Below are positions 10,940-23,392 of a DNA stretch of 64,000 nucleotides, piece by piece. The translations under genes and the position numbers were made by a program. The stretch comes from Delphinapterus leucas (taxonomy: Eukaryota; Chordata; Mammalia; Artiodactyla; Monodontidae), in NCBI RefSeq assembly GCF_002288925.2, contig NW_022098000.1, positions 1,808,494 through 1,872,493 on the forward strand, given 5' to 3'. The notes below the pieces were generated by a model, which ran no database searches, was not told the DNA's origin, and saw only the letters and a list, made by a program, of their open reading frames with translations. Numbering within the stretch: position 1 is the stretch's first letter; each line of letters opens with the position of its first letter.

Positions 10940-11726
10940 ATTTTTAGTCTATTTTATTTCTTTTTATTACCCTTCCCAGGTAACAAACAACTTCAACTGA
11001 TATGAACCCTTTTCACAAATGCAGCTTGTAATACGGTCTATTTATAGTCTTATTTTATTTGATTTAATTATTCTCCTATAATTCTCCTGGTATTAAAAGT
11101 CCTTTTGATGGTTGTTCTCTTTTCCATTCCAAAGTCATTAATCTCTGTTCCCTACCTGAAGTGAGGGATGCCCTGTGAGTGGCAGCCTTCTTTATAGAGA
11201 GCAGGGAAGGACTTGGCAGCCATTCCAAAGTGTCAAACGAGATGGCCTGAAGAATGCTGCAGAAAAGTGTCACCAAATGGGGACGTGACGTCACACTAAT
11301 GAGACTGCCTCCTTGTCATCCACTAATAAAATTCTCTGATATGTACCTCATGAGAGAAAGATTTGCTAGGAGGGAGGTGTGTTGGGTAATTTCTTTTGTA
11401 CATTTTATATGACTTTCACAGTCTTCAAACTCTCAAAGGCATAGAGATTGCCTTAAAAATGCAAATAATGAGAAGAGATTTTTTAAAAGACTGTATTATT
11501 TTGAATTAAAACACAGTGCCCTTTTGAGAATGATATTATTTTCTAACATCTTGGAGTACCTTCTATACACCAAACTTTTACCACAAAATTGATGCTTTTT
11601 ATTCATTTCTAAGGTATATCTGAGAGTATGCCAAAATATTAATTTGAACTATGTCATTACCTTAAAACATATGATTAGGTATTCAATTCTCTATTCTCTT
11701 GTTTCATTTAGTCTCTTGTTGAGTTC
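10940..11726. other. Unassigned sequence
   Basis: Nothing recognised. A 72-codon minus-strand frame at 11076-11294 has no known domain. Confidence 0.45.
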
Positions 11727-11830
11727 AATTTGTTCAGTTCAATAGACATTTCTTAAACGCCTACTATGTGCAGGCACAATTTCCAGTACTTAAAACTAAA
11801 TTAAAAAATTAAGTTTCTCAATTGCATCTA
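11727..11830 (-). mobile_element. L2 3'-end fragment
   Basis: 'ttcaatagacatttcttaaa' followed by 'cgcctactatgtgcaggcac' is the reverse complement of the conserved L2 terminal segment. Short and diverged. Confidence 0.55.
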
Positions 11831-12084
11831 AGAGACATGAAATAGTTCACAGTCCTCCAGGAAAGAGAGAAAAGTGGATGATAGTGGTCATGAGAGTGTC
11901 CACAAGCCTTCATTCCCCTGTGATTTCTCTGGGCCCAAGTCTTTCACCTGAATCCTAATCTGTTTCTTCTAACCCATTAAGATCTCCCATCTTCACTTCA
12001 AAATCAGGGTGCTCAGAACAGATTTTGCCATTCTTCCCAACCCCATTCTAGTTCCCATTCCTAGATTCCTAAATATCAATAATA
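11831..12084. other. Unassigned sequence
   Basis: Nothing recognised. Confidence 0.4.
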
Positions 12085-12297
12085 ACCATCAATGAGCACA
12101 TATATGTGGGAGGCACTGCATTAAGTGTGTTACACAGATTATCTGATTTAATGTTCAAAATATTCCTATAAACTAGGTTATATTATTAGCCTATTTTACA
12201 AATAAGGAAACCAAGACTTAGACAAGTTAAGTAACAAGCCCAAATAACTAGCAAGTGGTAGATGTAGGCAGGTGATGAAAATCAGACTCTAGGGCTA
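12085..12297 (-). repeat. MIR SINE, long copy
   Basis: The reverse-complement core of MIR is clear: 'attttacaaataaggaaacc', 'gttaagtaacaagccc', and 'ctagcaagtggtag'. The upstream part fits the MIR 3' end. One of the better preserved MIRs in the window. Confidence 0.75.
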
Positions 12298-12706
12298 CAC
12301 TGTCCAGCAGCATGTGTGACCACTGGGCATTTGGAATTTGACTAATGCAACTAAGAAACTAAATCTATAATTTAATTTAAATTTAATTTTAAAGACTAAT
12401 ACTTAATTCAGTTATTTTTCAACTATAAACTTTATGAAATCTAAATACAGATCAAGAATTTCTGATGAAAATTAGCTTCCAAGTTGATATGTGCTGTAAG
12501 TGTAAAATATATACCAGATTTTGAAGTCCTAGTATGAAAAGAATGTAAAATATTGATAATTTTTTATATTGACTACATGTTGAAATGACATTTTGGATAT
12601 ATTAGGTTCAATAAAAATATATTATTACAATTAGTTTTACCTATTTATTTTTACTTTTTAAATGTGTCTATGAGAAAAGTTTAAATTACAAATATGACTC
12701 ACAGTG
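12298..12706 (+). mobile_element. hAT-type non-autonomous DNA transposon relic
   Basis: It opens with 'acactgtccagcagcatgtg', continues 'ccactgggcatttgg' and an AT-rich middle. Near the right end 'tttttactttttaaatgtg' and 'aatatgactcaca' fit the other arm of the same element. Non-coding. Exact family not asserted. Confidence 0.5.
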
Positions 12707-13560
12707 AGCTGGAAGACAGAGTAGTGGAAATCTTAAAGCTGAACAGAAAAAAGGAATAAAGAATAAAAAGAAAGGAATACAATTTAAGAGACCTCTGGGA
12801 CAACATCAAGTGTACTAACATTCGCATTATAGGGGTCCTAGAAGGAGAAGATAAAGAGAAGGGGGCAGAGAATATAATTGAAGCCATAATAGCTGAAAAC
12901 TCCTCTAATCTGGAAAAGGAAACAGACATCCAGGTCCAGGAAACACAGGAAATCCCTTAATAGCCAAGACATAGAATCAATCTAAATGCCCATCAACAGA
13001 TGAATGGATAAAGAAAATGTGGTATACATATAATGGAATCTTATTCCGTTCTTTTTTTTAAAAGAAATTCTGTCATTTACAACATGGATAAACCTGGAAG
13101 ACATTATGCTAAGTGAAACAAGTCAGACAGAGAAAGATAAATACTGTATGACCTCTTATATGTGGAATCTAAAAAAGTCTCACTCACAGAAGCAGAAAGC
13201 AGCACAGTAGTTGCCAGGGGCTGGCAGGAGAGGGGAATGGAGAGATATTGGTCAGAGGGTAAAAAGTTTCAGTTATGCAGGGTGAATAAGTGCTGGAGTT
13301 CTAATCCACAGAGTGGTGACTCTAGTTAGTAATACTGTATTATAATCTTAAAATATGTTAAGAGAGTGGATCTGAAATGTCTTCACTACAAAAAATATAT
13401 ATATATATTCATATATATGTATATGAGGTGATGGATATGTTAATTAGCTTGTTACATCATTTTAGAATAATTACATTGTGATTATATTTGATACATATAT
13501 CAAAACATCATGTTGTACACTGTAAAAATACACAATTTTTATTTATCAATTATATTTAAT
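12707..13560 (+). mobile_element. Old L1: ORF1 piece joined to a 3' end
   Basis: 12707-12955 resembles mid-ORF1, including a block that reads 'gacctctgggacaacatcaa' followed by 'cattataggggtcct'. At about 12960 it jumps to the late ORF2/3' UTR ('gatgaatggataaagaaaat', 'tggaatctaaaaaagtc', 'agtagttgccaggggctgg'). Either one internally deleted L1 or two adjacent fragments. (AT)n near 13390-13424 lies in the 3' UTR. Confidence 0.75.
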
Positions 13561-13935
13561 AAATGAAAAAATAAATAAATAATTAAAATTTTAACTGCAA
13601 TAAATTTGGAATACAGAAAATTAGAGTGGAAGGAAAAGGGGACATAAAAAAAAAGCAGTGTCCAGGGAAAGTACTCAATAAGGTCATAGAAATAAATCCA
13701 AAATATTAGGAATGACAGTAAAAGTAAATGGACAAAACCAGCCAGTGAAAAGATAGACAATTTAAAGCTGGTAATTAAAAAAAAAAAATCCAGCTCTATG
13801 CAATTTAACAAAGACAACTGCTAAAACGCCAAGGACAGAGAAAGTTAAAGCATGAAGAAACTATCCGGGTAAAAATTAACCAAACTAAAACCAGTGTAAC
13901 TCTCTATTAATTTAAAAAAAAAAAAAAAAAAACCT

Positions 13936-14105
13936 GGTAGCTCTGAAACCTAGTTGCATGTTGGAATAATTTGGAGAGATTTTTTAAATTACCAATCTCT
14001 CACACCAATTAACTCAGAATTTCTAGAGTTTGGAACTGAGCATGGATGTTTTTAAAAGTTCTCTAGGTGATTATTATGTCAGATAAGGATCAGAAACTTC
14101 TACTT
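13936..14105 (+). mobile_element. MER5A-like hAT DNA transposon relic
   Basis: 'tagctctgaaacctagttgc' followed by 'atgttggaataatttggaga', then 'aactcagaatttctagag' and 'aaaagttctctaggtgat' follow the MER5A order. It is about 170 bp, typical for this non-autonomous hAT family. Confidence 0.6.
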
Positions 14106-15396
14106 TCAGGCAAAAAGCATTTTTAGGGATGAAGAGATTCACAATATATTAATAAATATATGTTAATACAAATCTTTAACCAGGAAGAAATTAAAATCCT
14201 AAGTCAGTATGTAAATAATGATACAACTTCAATATATGGGTAAAGAAATAATTGGTAGATTTGGAAGAATATTCATACTATAAGATTTTAAACACTATTC
14301 TTAGTAAAAGAGAGCTCAAGTAGAGAAAAATAGAGGGATAAGTAACATACTTAGCAAATTTGAACTACTGATATACCTAGAATCCAACACTCAGTAATTA
14401 GCAACTACATAAAGAAAGCACATGGAATATTTACAATATTTATTATCTTGACTTTAAACCAAGTCTCAACAAAACACAAACAAAACTGTGTTACTATATA
14501 GATGATATCCTCTTATCAAAATAAAATTAAGTTGGAAATAAAAATATATTTTTAAAATGATGTATTTGGTCATTTTAAACCTTTATATAATTTATTAATC
14601 AAATAAGCTATAATAATGGTAGTTAGAAAATAGAACTAAGTAATAAGGAAAATACTACACATCCAAACTTGGAAAATGTTGTTCAAATAGTTCTTAGAGA
14701 GGAATTTCTAAACTTAAATACTTAAATTTTTAAAAGAAAGTTTAAAAAACACTGAAATAAGAATTTATCCTAGCTAGTTTTTAAAAAATAAAATAATAAA
14801 TCTTACTTAATGTTGTTTTGAAGGGATGGTATAAGATAATACTAATATCTAATTTGTGGAGACTAAAAATAAGATAGACATAAAATATTTGACAGTAATT
14901 AGATACAAGATACAATAGGCAAAAGGAAGCAAGTAAAGGCAGAAAACTTTCAAAGACAGAAATAAAATTATTTCTGTTTGCAGATGACAGACATATCTAG
15001 AAAAATGAAGAGAATCAATGGAAAAGCAATACAAACAATTACAGAATTTAGCAATGAAACACTAATTTTAATATACAGAAAACAATAGCTCTCTAATGTA
15101 CAAACAATAGCTAGTTAGAATATATAATGAAAGAAAAGGCAATTTACAGAAAAATAGCAAAGAAAAATAGTTTGTTATAAGATAAAAAGAGATATGCATA
15201 CTTATATGAGGAAATTTTTATATTATTTCTGAAATATAAAACAGTAGACTTGAACAAATGAAAAGACACAATGTTTTTGAATAGGAAGACTAAACATAAA
15301 GATATCAATTCTCCCTAAGTTAATCTGTAAATTTACTTCAATCACAAAATAATGCCAGTAAGTTTTTCTGCAGATACAGATAAGTTGATTTTAAAG

Positions 15397-15406
15397 TTAA
15401 TATTTA
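15397..15406 (+). repeat. Target-site duplication of L1 copy A (left)
   Basis: ttaatattta here recurs exactly at 22484-22493. Joining the outer flanks gives continuous old-L1 sequence. Confidence 0.75.
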
Positions 15407-17390
15407 GGAGAGACCTTCAAGATGGTAGAGGAGTGAGATGTGGAGATTGCCTTCATCCCCACTAATACATGAGAAATACATCTACATGTGAACAACACCT
15501 ACAGAGCACCTACTGAACGCTGGCAGAAGACCTCAGACCTCCCAAAAGGCAAGAAACTCCCCACGTACCTGGATAAGGCAAAAGAAAAAAGAAAAAACAG
15601 AGACAAAAGAATAGGGATGGGACCTGCACCACTGGGAGAGAGCTGTGAAGGAGGAAAAGTTTCCACACACTAGGAAGCCCCTTTACTGGCAGAGAGGAGG
15701 TTGACGGGGCGGGGTGGGGGGGGAAGCTTCAGAGCCACGGAGGAGAGCACAGCAACACGGGTGCAGAGGGCAAAGCGAAGAGATTCCCACACAGAGGATC
15801 CATGCTGACCAGCCCTCACCAGCCTGAGAGGTTCGTCTGCTCACTCGCCAGGGCGGGTGGGGGCTGGGAGCTGAGGCTCCAGCTTCAGAGGTCGGATCGC
15901 AGGGAGAGGAATGGGGTTGGCAGCGTGAACACAGCCTGAAGGGGGCTAGTGAGCCACAGCTAGCCAGGAGGGAGTCCAGGAAAAAGTCTGGACCTGCCTA
16001 AGAGGCAAGAGACTATTGTTTCAGGGTTCGCGAGGAGAGGGGATTCAGAGTACTGCCTAAACAAGTTCCAGGGATGGGCATGAGCCACGGCTATCAACGT
16101 GGACACCAGAGATGGGCATGAAATGCTAAGGCTGCTGCTGCAGCCACCAAGAAGCCTGTGTGCAAGCACAGGTCACTATCCACACCTCCCATCCCAGGAG
16201 CCTGTGCAGCCCGCCATTGCCAGGGTCCCGTGATCCAGGGACAACTTCCCTGGGAGAACACACGGCATGCCTCAAGCTGTTGCAACGTCACGCTGGCCTC
16301 TGCTGCCACAGGCTCGCCTCCCCCTGCATTCCGTACCCATCCCTCCCTGCGGCCTGACTGAGGCAAAGCCCCCTAATCAGCTGTTACTTTAACCCCATCC
16401 TGTCTCAGAGAAGAACAGATGCCCTCCGGAGACCAACATGCAGAGGCAGGACCTAATCCAAACTTGAACCCCAGTAGCTGTGTGAACAAAGAAGAGAAAG
16501 GGAAATCTCTCCCAGCAGCCTCAGGAGCAGCCGATTAAATCTCCACAATCAACTTGAGGTACCCTGCATCTGTGAAATACCCGAATAGACAACGAATCAT
16601 CCCAAAATTAAGGTGGTGGACTTTAGGAGCAACGATATATATATGTTTCTCCTTTTTCACTTTATGTGTATGCTTCTTTGTGTGATTTTGTCTGTATACC
16701 TTTGCTTTTACCATTTGTCCTAGTGTTCTGTCTAATATTTTTACTCTTCTTTCTTTTTTTAAATTACTTTTTAATTTTTTAATTTTTAATAAATATTTTT
16801 TATTTTAATAACTTTATTTTTTCTTTCCTTCTTTCTTTTTTTTCTCCCTTTTCTTCTGAGCCATGTGACTAACAGGGTTGTGGTGCAACTAACAGGGTTC
16901 TGGTGCTCTGGGCGGGTGTCAGGCCTGTGCCTCTGAGGTGGGAGAGCCGAATTCAAGACATTGGTCCACAAGAGACCTCCTGGCTCCATGTAAAATCAAA
17001 TGGCGAAAGCTCTCCCAGAGATCTCCATCTCAGTGCTAAGACCCAACTCGACTCAATGGCCAGCAAGCTACAGTGCTGTACACCCTGTGTCAAACAACTA
17101 GCAAGACAGGAACACAACCCCACCCATTAGCAGAGAGGCTGCCTAAAATCATAATAAGGTCACAGACACCCCAAAACACACCACTGGACGTGGTCCTGCC
17201 CACCAGAAAGACAAGATCCAACCTCCTCCATCAGAAAAAAGCACCAGACCCCTCCACGACCCACTAAACCAACTTTAGCCCCTTGGGGCAGACACCATAA
17301 ACAACGGGAACTAAGAACCAGTAGCCTGAGAAAAGGAGACCCCAAACACAGCAAGTTAAGCAAATAAGAAGACAGAGAAACAAACAGCAG
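15407..17390 (+). promoter_or_regulatory. L1 copy A 5' UTR
   Basis: About 2 kb, GC-rich in the first 1.1 kb (to about 16580) and then pyrimidine/AT-rich around 16620-16860. L1 5' UTRs carry an internal Pol II promoter, so this is the likely promoter region by family knowledge. It lacks roughly 0.3 kb present in copy C, including one copy of a duplicated T-rich segment. A 61-codon in-frame stretch at 15488-15673 parallels an upstream ORF of copy C but has lost its ATG by a 1-nt deletion. Confidence 0.65.
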
Positions 17391-18253
17391 ATGAAGGAGC
17401 AAGATAAAAACCCACCAGACCAAACAAATGAAGAGGAAATAGGCAGTCTACCTGAAAAAGAATTCAGAGTAATGATAGTAAAGATGATCCAAAATCTAGG
17501 AAATAGAATGGAGAAAATACAAGAACCGTTTAACAAGGACCTAGAGGAACTAAAGAACAAACAAACAATGATGAACAGCATAATAAATTAAATTTAAAAT
17601 TCTCTAGAAGGAATCAATAGCAGAATAACTGAGGCAGAAGAATACATAAGTGACCTGGAAGATAAAATAGTGGAAATAACTACTGCAGAGCAGAATAAAG
17701 AAAAAAAAATGAAAAGAATCGAGGACAGTCTCAGAGACCTCTGAGACAACATTAAGTGCACCAACATTTCAATTATAGGGGTCCCAGGAGAAAAAGAGAA
17801 AAAGAAAGGTACTGAGAAAATATTTGAAGAGATTACAGATGAAAACTTCCCTAATATGGGAAAGGAAAAAGTTAATCAACTCCAGGAAGTGCAGAGAGTC
17901 CCACACAGGATAAATCCAAAGAGAAACACACCAAGACACATATTAATCAATTATCAAAAATTAAAACCAAAAAAATATCCAAAGCAGCAAGGAAAAAACA
18001 CAAATAAAAATAGAAGGGAATCCCCATAAGGTTAACAGCTGATCTTTCAGCAGAAACTCTGCAAGCCAGGAGGCAGTGGCAGGACACATTTAAATGGCTG
18101 AAAGGGAAAAACCTACAACAAAGATTACTCTATCCAGCAAGGATCTCATTCAGATTTGACGGGGAAATTAAAATCTTTACAGACAAGCAAAAACTAAGAG
18201 AACTCAGCACCATCAAACCAGCTCTACAACAAATGCTAAAGGAACTTCTCTAG
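17391..18253 (+). pseudogene. L1 copy A ORF1 (RNA-binding chaperone), broken
   Basis: ORF1p forms coiled-coil trimers that bind L1 RNA in the cytoplasm. Here an open frame starts at 17391 and stops after 66 codons (TAA at about 17589, where copies B and C read on with a GAA codon). The rest of the family pattern follows in pieces: coiled-coil heptads, the RRM region, and the C-terminal region with an AGETLQARR-like block near 18045-18070. The expected family stop is TAG at 18251-18253. Normal full length for this group appears to be near 290 codons, judged from copy B. Confidence 0.85.
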
Positions 18254-18310
18254 GCAAGAAACACAAGAGAAGGAAAAATCTACAATAACAAACCCAAAAC
18301 AAATAAGAAA

Positions 18311-21300
18311 CTGGTAATAGGAACATACATACGGACAATTACCTTCAATATAAATGGATTAAATGCTCCAACCAAAAGACATAGACTAGCTGAATGGATA
18401 CAAAAACAAGACTTGTTATATATGTTGTCTACTAGAGACCCACTTCAGACCTAGAGACACATACAGACTGAAAGTGACAGGATGGAAAAAGATATTCCAT
18501 GCAAATGGAAACCAAAAGAAAGCTGGAGTAGCAATTCTCATATCAGAGAAAATAGACTTTAACATAAAGACTATTGCAAGAGGCAAAGAAGGACACTATA
18601 TAATGATAAAGGGATTAATCCAAGAGGAAGATAAAGCAATTTTAAGTATTTATGCACCCAACATAGGAACACCTCAATACATAAAGCAAATGCTAGCAAC
18701 CATAAAAGGGGAAATCGACAGTAACACAATCATAGTACGGGACTTTAACACCCCACATTCACCTATGGACAGATCATCCAAAGCGAAAATAAATAAGGAA
18801 ACACAAGCTTTAAATGATACATTAAACAAGATGGACTTAATTGATATTTACAGGACATTCCATCCAAAAACAACAGAATACACTTTCTTCTCAAATGCTC
18901 ATGGAACGTTCTCCAGGATAGATCATATCTTTGGTCACAAATCAAGCCTTGGTAAATTCAGAAAATTAAAATCATATCAAGTATCTTTCCTGCCCAAAAT
19001 GCTATGAGACTAGATACCAATTACAGGAAAAACTCTGTAAAATATACAAACACATAGAAGCTAAACAATACACTACTTAATAACCAAGAAATCACTGAAG
19101 AAATCAAAGGGGAAATAAAAAAATACTTAGAAACAAACGGCAGTGAAAACATGACGACCCAAAACCTATGGGATGCAGTGAAAGTAGTTCTAAGAGGGAA
19201 GTTTAGAGCAACACAATCCTACCTCAAGAAACAAGACACATCTCAAGTAAACAACCTAACCTTACACCTAAAACAATTAGAGAAAGAACAAAAAACACCA
19301 AAGTTAGCAGAAGGAAAGATATAAATATCAGATCAGAAATAAATAAAAAAGAAATGAAGGGAACAAGAGCAAAGGTCAATAAAACTAACAGTTGTTTCTT
19401 TGAGAAGATAAACAAAATTGGTAAACCATTAGCCAGACTCATCAAGAAAAAAAGGGAGAAGACTCAAATCAATACAATTGAAATGAAAAAGGAGAAGTAA
19501 CAACTGACACTGCAGAAACACAAAGGATCATGAGAGATTACTACAAGCAACTAAATGCCAATAAAATGGACATCCTAGAAGAAATAGACAGATTCTTAGA
19601 TAATCACAACCTTCCAAGACTGAACCAGGAAGAAATAGAAAATAAAAACAGACCATCACAAGCACTGAAATTGAGACTGTGATTAAAAATCTTCCAACAA
19701 TCAAAAGCCCAGGACCAGATGGCTTCAGAGGCGAATTCTATCAAACATTTAGAGAAAAGCTAACACCTATGCTTCTCAAACTCTTCCAAAATATAGCAGA
19801 GGGAGGAACACTCCCAAACTCATTCTACGAGGCCACCATCACCCTGATACCAAAACCAGACAAAGATGTCACAATGAAAGAAAACTACAGGCCAATATCA
19901 CTGATGAACATAGATGCAAAAATCCTTAACAAAATGCTAGCTAACAGAGTCCAACAGCACATTGAAAGTATCATACACCATGATCAAGTGGGGTTTATCC
20001 CAGGAATGCAAGGATTCTTCAGTAAACGCAAATCAATCAATGTGATACACCATATTAAAAAACTGAAGGAGAAAAACCATATGATCATCTCAATAGATGC
20101 AGAGAAAGCTTTTGACAAAATTCAAAAAGTAGAAAATTGCAGAAAGCAGGCATGGGGGAACTTACCTCAACATAATAAAGGCCATGTATGACAAACCAAC
20201 AGCCAACATCATTCTCAGTGGTGAAAAACTGAAACCATTTCCACTAAGATCAGGAACAAGACAAGGCTGCCACTCTCACCACTATTATTCAACATAGTTT
20301 TGGAAGTTTTAGCCACAGCAATCAGAGAAGAAAAAGAAATAAATGAAATACAAATTGAAAAAGAAGTAGAACTGTCACTGTTTGCAGATGACATGATACT
20401 ATACTAGAGAATCCTTAAGGTGCTACCAGAATACTGCTGGAGCTAAACAATCCATCTGGTAAAGCAGCAGGATACAAAATTAATGCACAGAAATCTCTTG
20501 CATTCCTATATACTAACAATGAAAAATCTGAAAGAGAAATGAAGGAAACACTACCACTTACCATTGCAACAAAAAGTATAAAATACCTAGGAATAAACCT
20601 ACCTAAGGAGATGAAAGACCTGTGTGCAGAAAACTAGAAGACACTGATGAAAGAAATTAAAGATGACACAAACAAATGGAGAGATATACCATGTTCTTGG
20701 ATTGGATTGGAAGAATCAACATTGTGAAAGTGACTATACCACCAAAAGCAATCTACAGTTTCAATGCAATCCCTGTCAAACTACCAATGGCATTTTTCAT
20801 GGAACTAGAACAAAAAAATTCACAATTTGTATGGAAACACAAAAGACCCCAAATAGCCAAAGCAAAGAAAGAAAAACAGAGCTGGAGAAATCAGTCTCCC
20901 TGACTTCAGACTATACTATAAAGCTACAGTAATCAAGACAGTATGGTATTGGCACAAAAAGAGACATATACATCAATGGAAGAGGATAGAAAGCCCAGAG
21001 ATAAACCCACGCACATATAGTCACCTTGTTTTTGATAAAGCAGGCAAGAATAAACAATGGAGAAAAGACAGCCTCTTCAATAAGTAGTACTGGGAAAACT
21101 GGGAAAAGTAGTACATGTAAAAGAATGAAATTAGAACACTTCCTAACACCATACACAAAAATAAACTCAAAATGGATTAAAGACCTAAATGTAAGGCCAG
21201 ACACTATCAAACTCTTAGAGGAAAACATAGTTAGAACACTCTATGACATAAATCACAGAAAGATCCTTTATGACCCACCTCCTAGAGAAATGAAAATAAA

Positions 21301-22103
21301 TACAAATATAAACAAATGGGACCTAATGAAACTTAAAAACTTTTGCACAGCAAAGGATACCATAAACAAGACGAAAAGACAACCCTCAGAATGGGAGAAA
21401 ATATTTGCAAATGAAGCAACTGACAAAGGATTAATCTCCAAAATTTACAAGCAGCCTATGCAGCTCATATGAAAACAACAAACAACCCAATCCAAAAATG
21501 GGTAGAAGACGTAAACAGACATTTCTTCAAAGAAGATATACAGATTGTCAACAAACACATGAAAGGATGCTCAACATCACTAATCATTAGAGAAATGCAA
21601 ATCAAAACTACAATGAGGTATCACCTCACACCAGTCAGAATGGCCATCATCAAAAAATCTACAAACAATAAATGCTGGATAGAGTGTGGACAAAAGGGAA
21701 CACTCTTACGCTGTTGGTGGGAGTGTAAATTGATACAGCCACTATGGAGAACAGTATGGAAGATCCTTAGAAAACTAAAAATAAGACTACCATATGACCC
21801 AGCAATCCCTCTACTGGGCATATACCCTGAGAAAACCATAATTCAAAAAGAGTCACCTACCACAATTTTCTTTGCAGCTATATTTACAATAGCCAGGACA
21901 TGGAAGCAACCTAAGTGTCCATCGACAAACGAATGGATAAAGAAGACGTGGCTCATATATACAATGGAATATTAGCCATAGAAAGAAACAAAATTGAGTT
22001 ATTTGTAGTGAGGTGGATGGACCTAGAGTCTGTCATACAGAGTGAAGTAAGTCAGAAAGAAAAAAAAAAATACTGTATGCTAACACATATATATGGAATC
22101 TAA
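18311..22103 (+). pseudogene. L1 copy A ORF2 (endonuclease/reverse transcriptase), broken
   Basis: The frame begins at a CTG (18311-18313) where copy B has ATG, and ends at TAA 22101-22103, about 1,260 codons, close to the usual L1 ORF2 length. The endonuclease part is shifted by a 1-nt insertion near 18410-18430 that destroys the QETH catalytic motif; downstream GDFNTP appears as RDFNTP. The RT active site FADD is at 20381-20392. A deletion near 20125 and a stop just after FADD break the RT. The C-terminal knuckle reads C-x3-C-x6-R-x3-C, with the His replaced by Arg. ORF pieces: 18474-19007, 19679-20191, 20663-20932, 21026-21472, 21469-21975. Confidence 0.9.
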
Positions 22104-22483
22104 AAAAAAAAAAAAGTCTATGAAGAACTTTTGGGCACAACAGGAATAAAGATGCAGATGTCAAGAATGGACTTGAGGACACGGGGAGGGGGAAGGGTAA
22201 GCTGGGATTAAGTGAAAGAGTAGCATGGAGTAATATATGCTACCAAGTGTAAAATATATAGCTAGTGGGAAGCAGCTGCATAGCTCAGGGAGATCAGCTT
22301 GGTGTTTTGTGACCAGCTAGAGGGGTGAGATAGGGAGGAATGGAGGGAGGGAGATGCAAGAGGGAGGAGATATGGGGATATATGTATATGTATAGCTGAT
22401 TCACTTTGTTAAAAAACAGAAACTAACACACCATTGTAAAGCAATTATACTCCAATAAAGATGTTTAATAATAAATTAATTAA
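22104..22483 (+). other. L1 copy A 3' UTR
   Basis: G-rich stretch at 22180-22380 followed by ccaataaagatgttta at the end. AATAAA at 22454-22459 is the polyadenylation signal. Confidence 0.8.
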
Positions 22484-22493
22484 TTAATATTTA
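22484..22493 (+). repeat. Target-site duplication of L1 copy A (right)
   Basis: Exact copy of 15397-15406. Confidence 0.75.
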
Positions 22494-22640
22494 AAAATAA
22501 ACAGGCAAGATGGGAAAGTTCTGAAAATCCATTGCACCTCAATGTGAATATAATTAACATCACTGTATTGCACACTTAAGAACTAGTTAAGTCAGTAAAT
22601 TTTATATGTTTTTCACTGCAATTTTTTTAAAAACAGGATA
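22494..22640 (+). mobile_element. Old L1 resumes after copy A, then its 3' end
   Basis: 'aaaataaacaggcaagatgg' continues the interrupted ORF2 block seen up to 15406. It then jumps to an L1 3'-end pattern ('tattgcacacttaagaacta', 'gtaaattttatatg'). Confidence 0.7.
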
Positions 22641-22879
22641 AAAACAACTTCATCCTGATTGCCACTCAGCATTCTCATCTGACACTACAGATAAAGTCTC
22701 TTCTTTAAGAGTATTTATCTAGCAAACTAGAAATACTGATCACACTGAACTTTAATACATTTCTTCTCAAGTGATACAACTGTGCTTAGCACAAAGTGAG
22801 TGATCAATAAATATAAATCATAGGTAACCTCCTACTTTCCCTGTAAATGTGTTGTTTTCAATAAATCTATATGCATTGC
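22641..22879. other. Unassigned, with a small L2/MIR tail
   Basis: Only 22786-22822 ('gtgcttagcacaaagtgag' then 'tcaataaat') resembles the shared L2/MIR 3' tail. Confidence 0.45.
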
Positions 22880-23297
22880 AAAAAAAAAAGGTGGACAAGA
22901 AAACCTTAAAAAAAGATGCAAAAATGAGAAAGGCTAATTCAAATAGATACTAAAATATTATTATAAAACCTCCATATTTAAAATTGTGTGCTATTCAGGA
23001 AATCAGTGGGTAGTATCAGAAAAACAATGGGTTAAAAAAGACTATCTAGAAATAGACCCAAGTGCATATGTAAAATTATTATGTATTAAATATGGTATCT
23101 CAAATCAGTTGGGGGAAATATGAAAATATTAATAAATGGTATTGAGAAAACTGAATAGTCATTTGGAAGAATGTGCCATTGGATCTATATGTCACAACAT
23201 ACACCAGGATCAACTCCAATGAGTTAGATATCTAAATGTAGATGGATGGAAAGGAAGGGAGGGAAGTGGGAGGGGAGAAAGAAGAAAGAAAAGAAAG

Positions 23298-23392
<95 letters not shown>

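Larger units (their letters stand above)
13561..15406 (+). mobile_element. Old L1/HAL1-like ORF2 relic
   Basis: Very A-rich and diverged. An early part resembles the L1 endonuclease region ('aaatccagctctatgcaatt'). At 14977-14992 the sequence 'tttgcagatgacag' is the remains of the reverse transcriptase F/Y-A-D-D site. It ends with a late-ORF2 block ('gttgattttaaagttaatat') where L1 copy A inserted, and resumes at 22494. An insertion at about 13936-14105 resembles MER5A. No usable frame remains. Confidence 0.7.
15407..22483 (+). mobile_element. L1 copy A, nearly full length (about 7.1 kb)
   Basis: The element runs from ggagaccttcaagatgg-type 5' sequence to an AATAAA-bearing 3' end and contains 5' UTR, ORF1, ORF2 and 3' UTR in order. 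Both frames are broken by several frameshifts and stops. It is inserted in an older L1 with a 10 bp duplication. The tail is short and AT-rich rather than pure A. It is dead as an autonomous element. Confidence 0.92.

Noticed and set aside
10639..11005. Three overlapping plus-strand frames of 63-95 codons
   Set aside because: They lie on the antisense strand of a tRNA-derived SINE; GC-rich, CpG-rich sequence lacks stops by composition.
15960..16366. Antisense frames in the L1 5' UTR (also 41509-41862 and 41913-42374), possible analogue of primate ORF0
   Set aside because: The shared frame starts at GTG in both copies, with no ATG there, and copy A stops early. About one residue in five differs between the copies, which fits neutral change.
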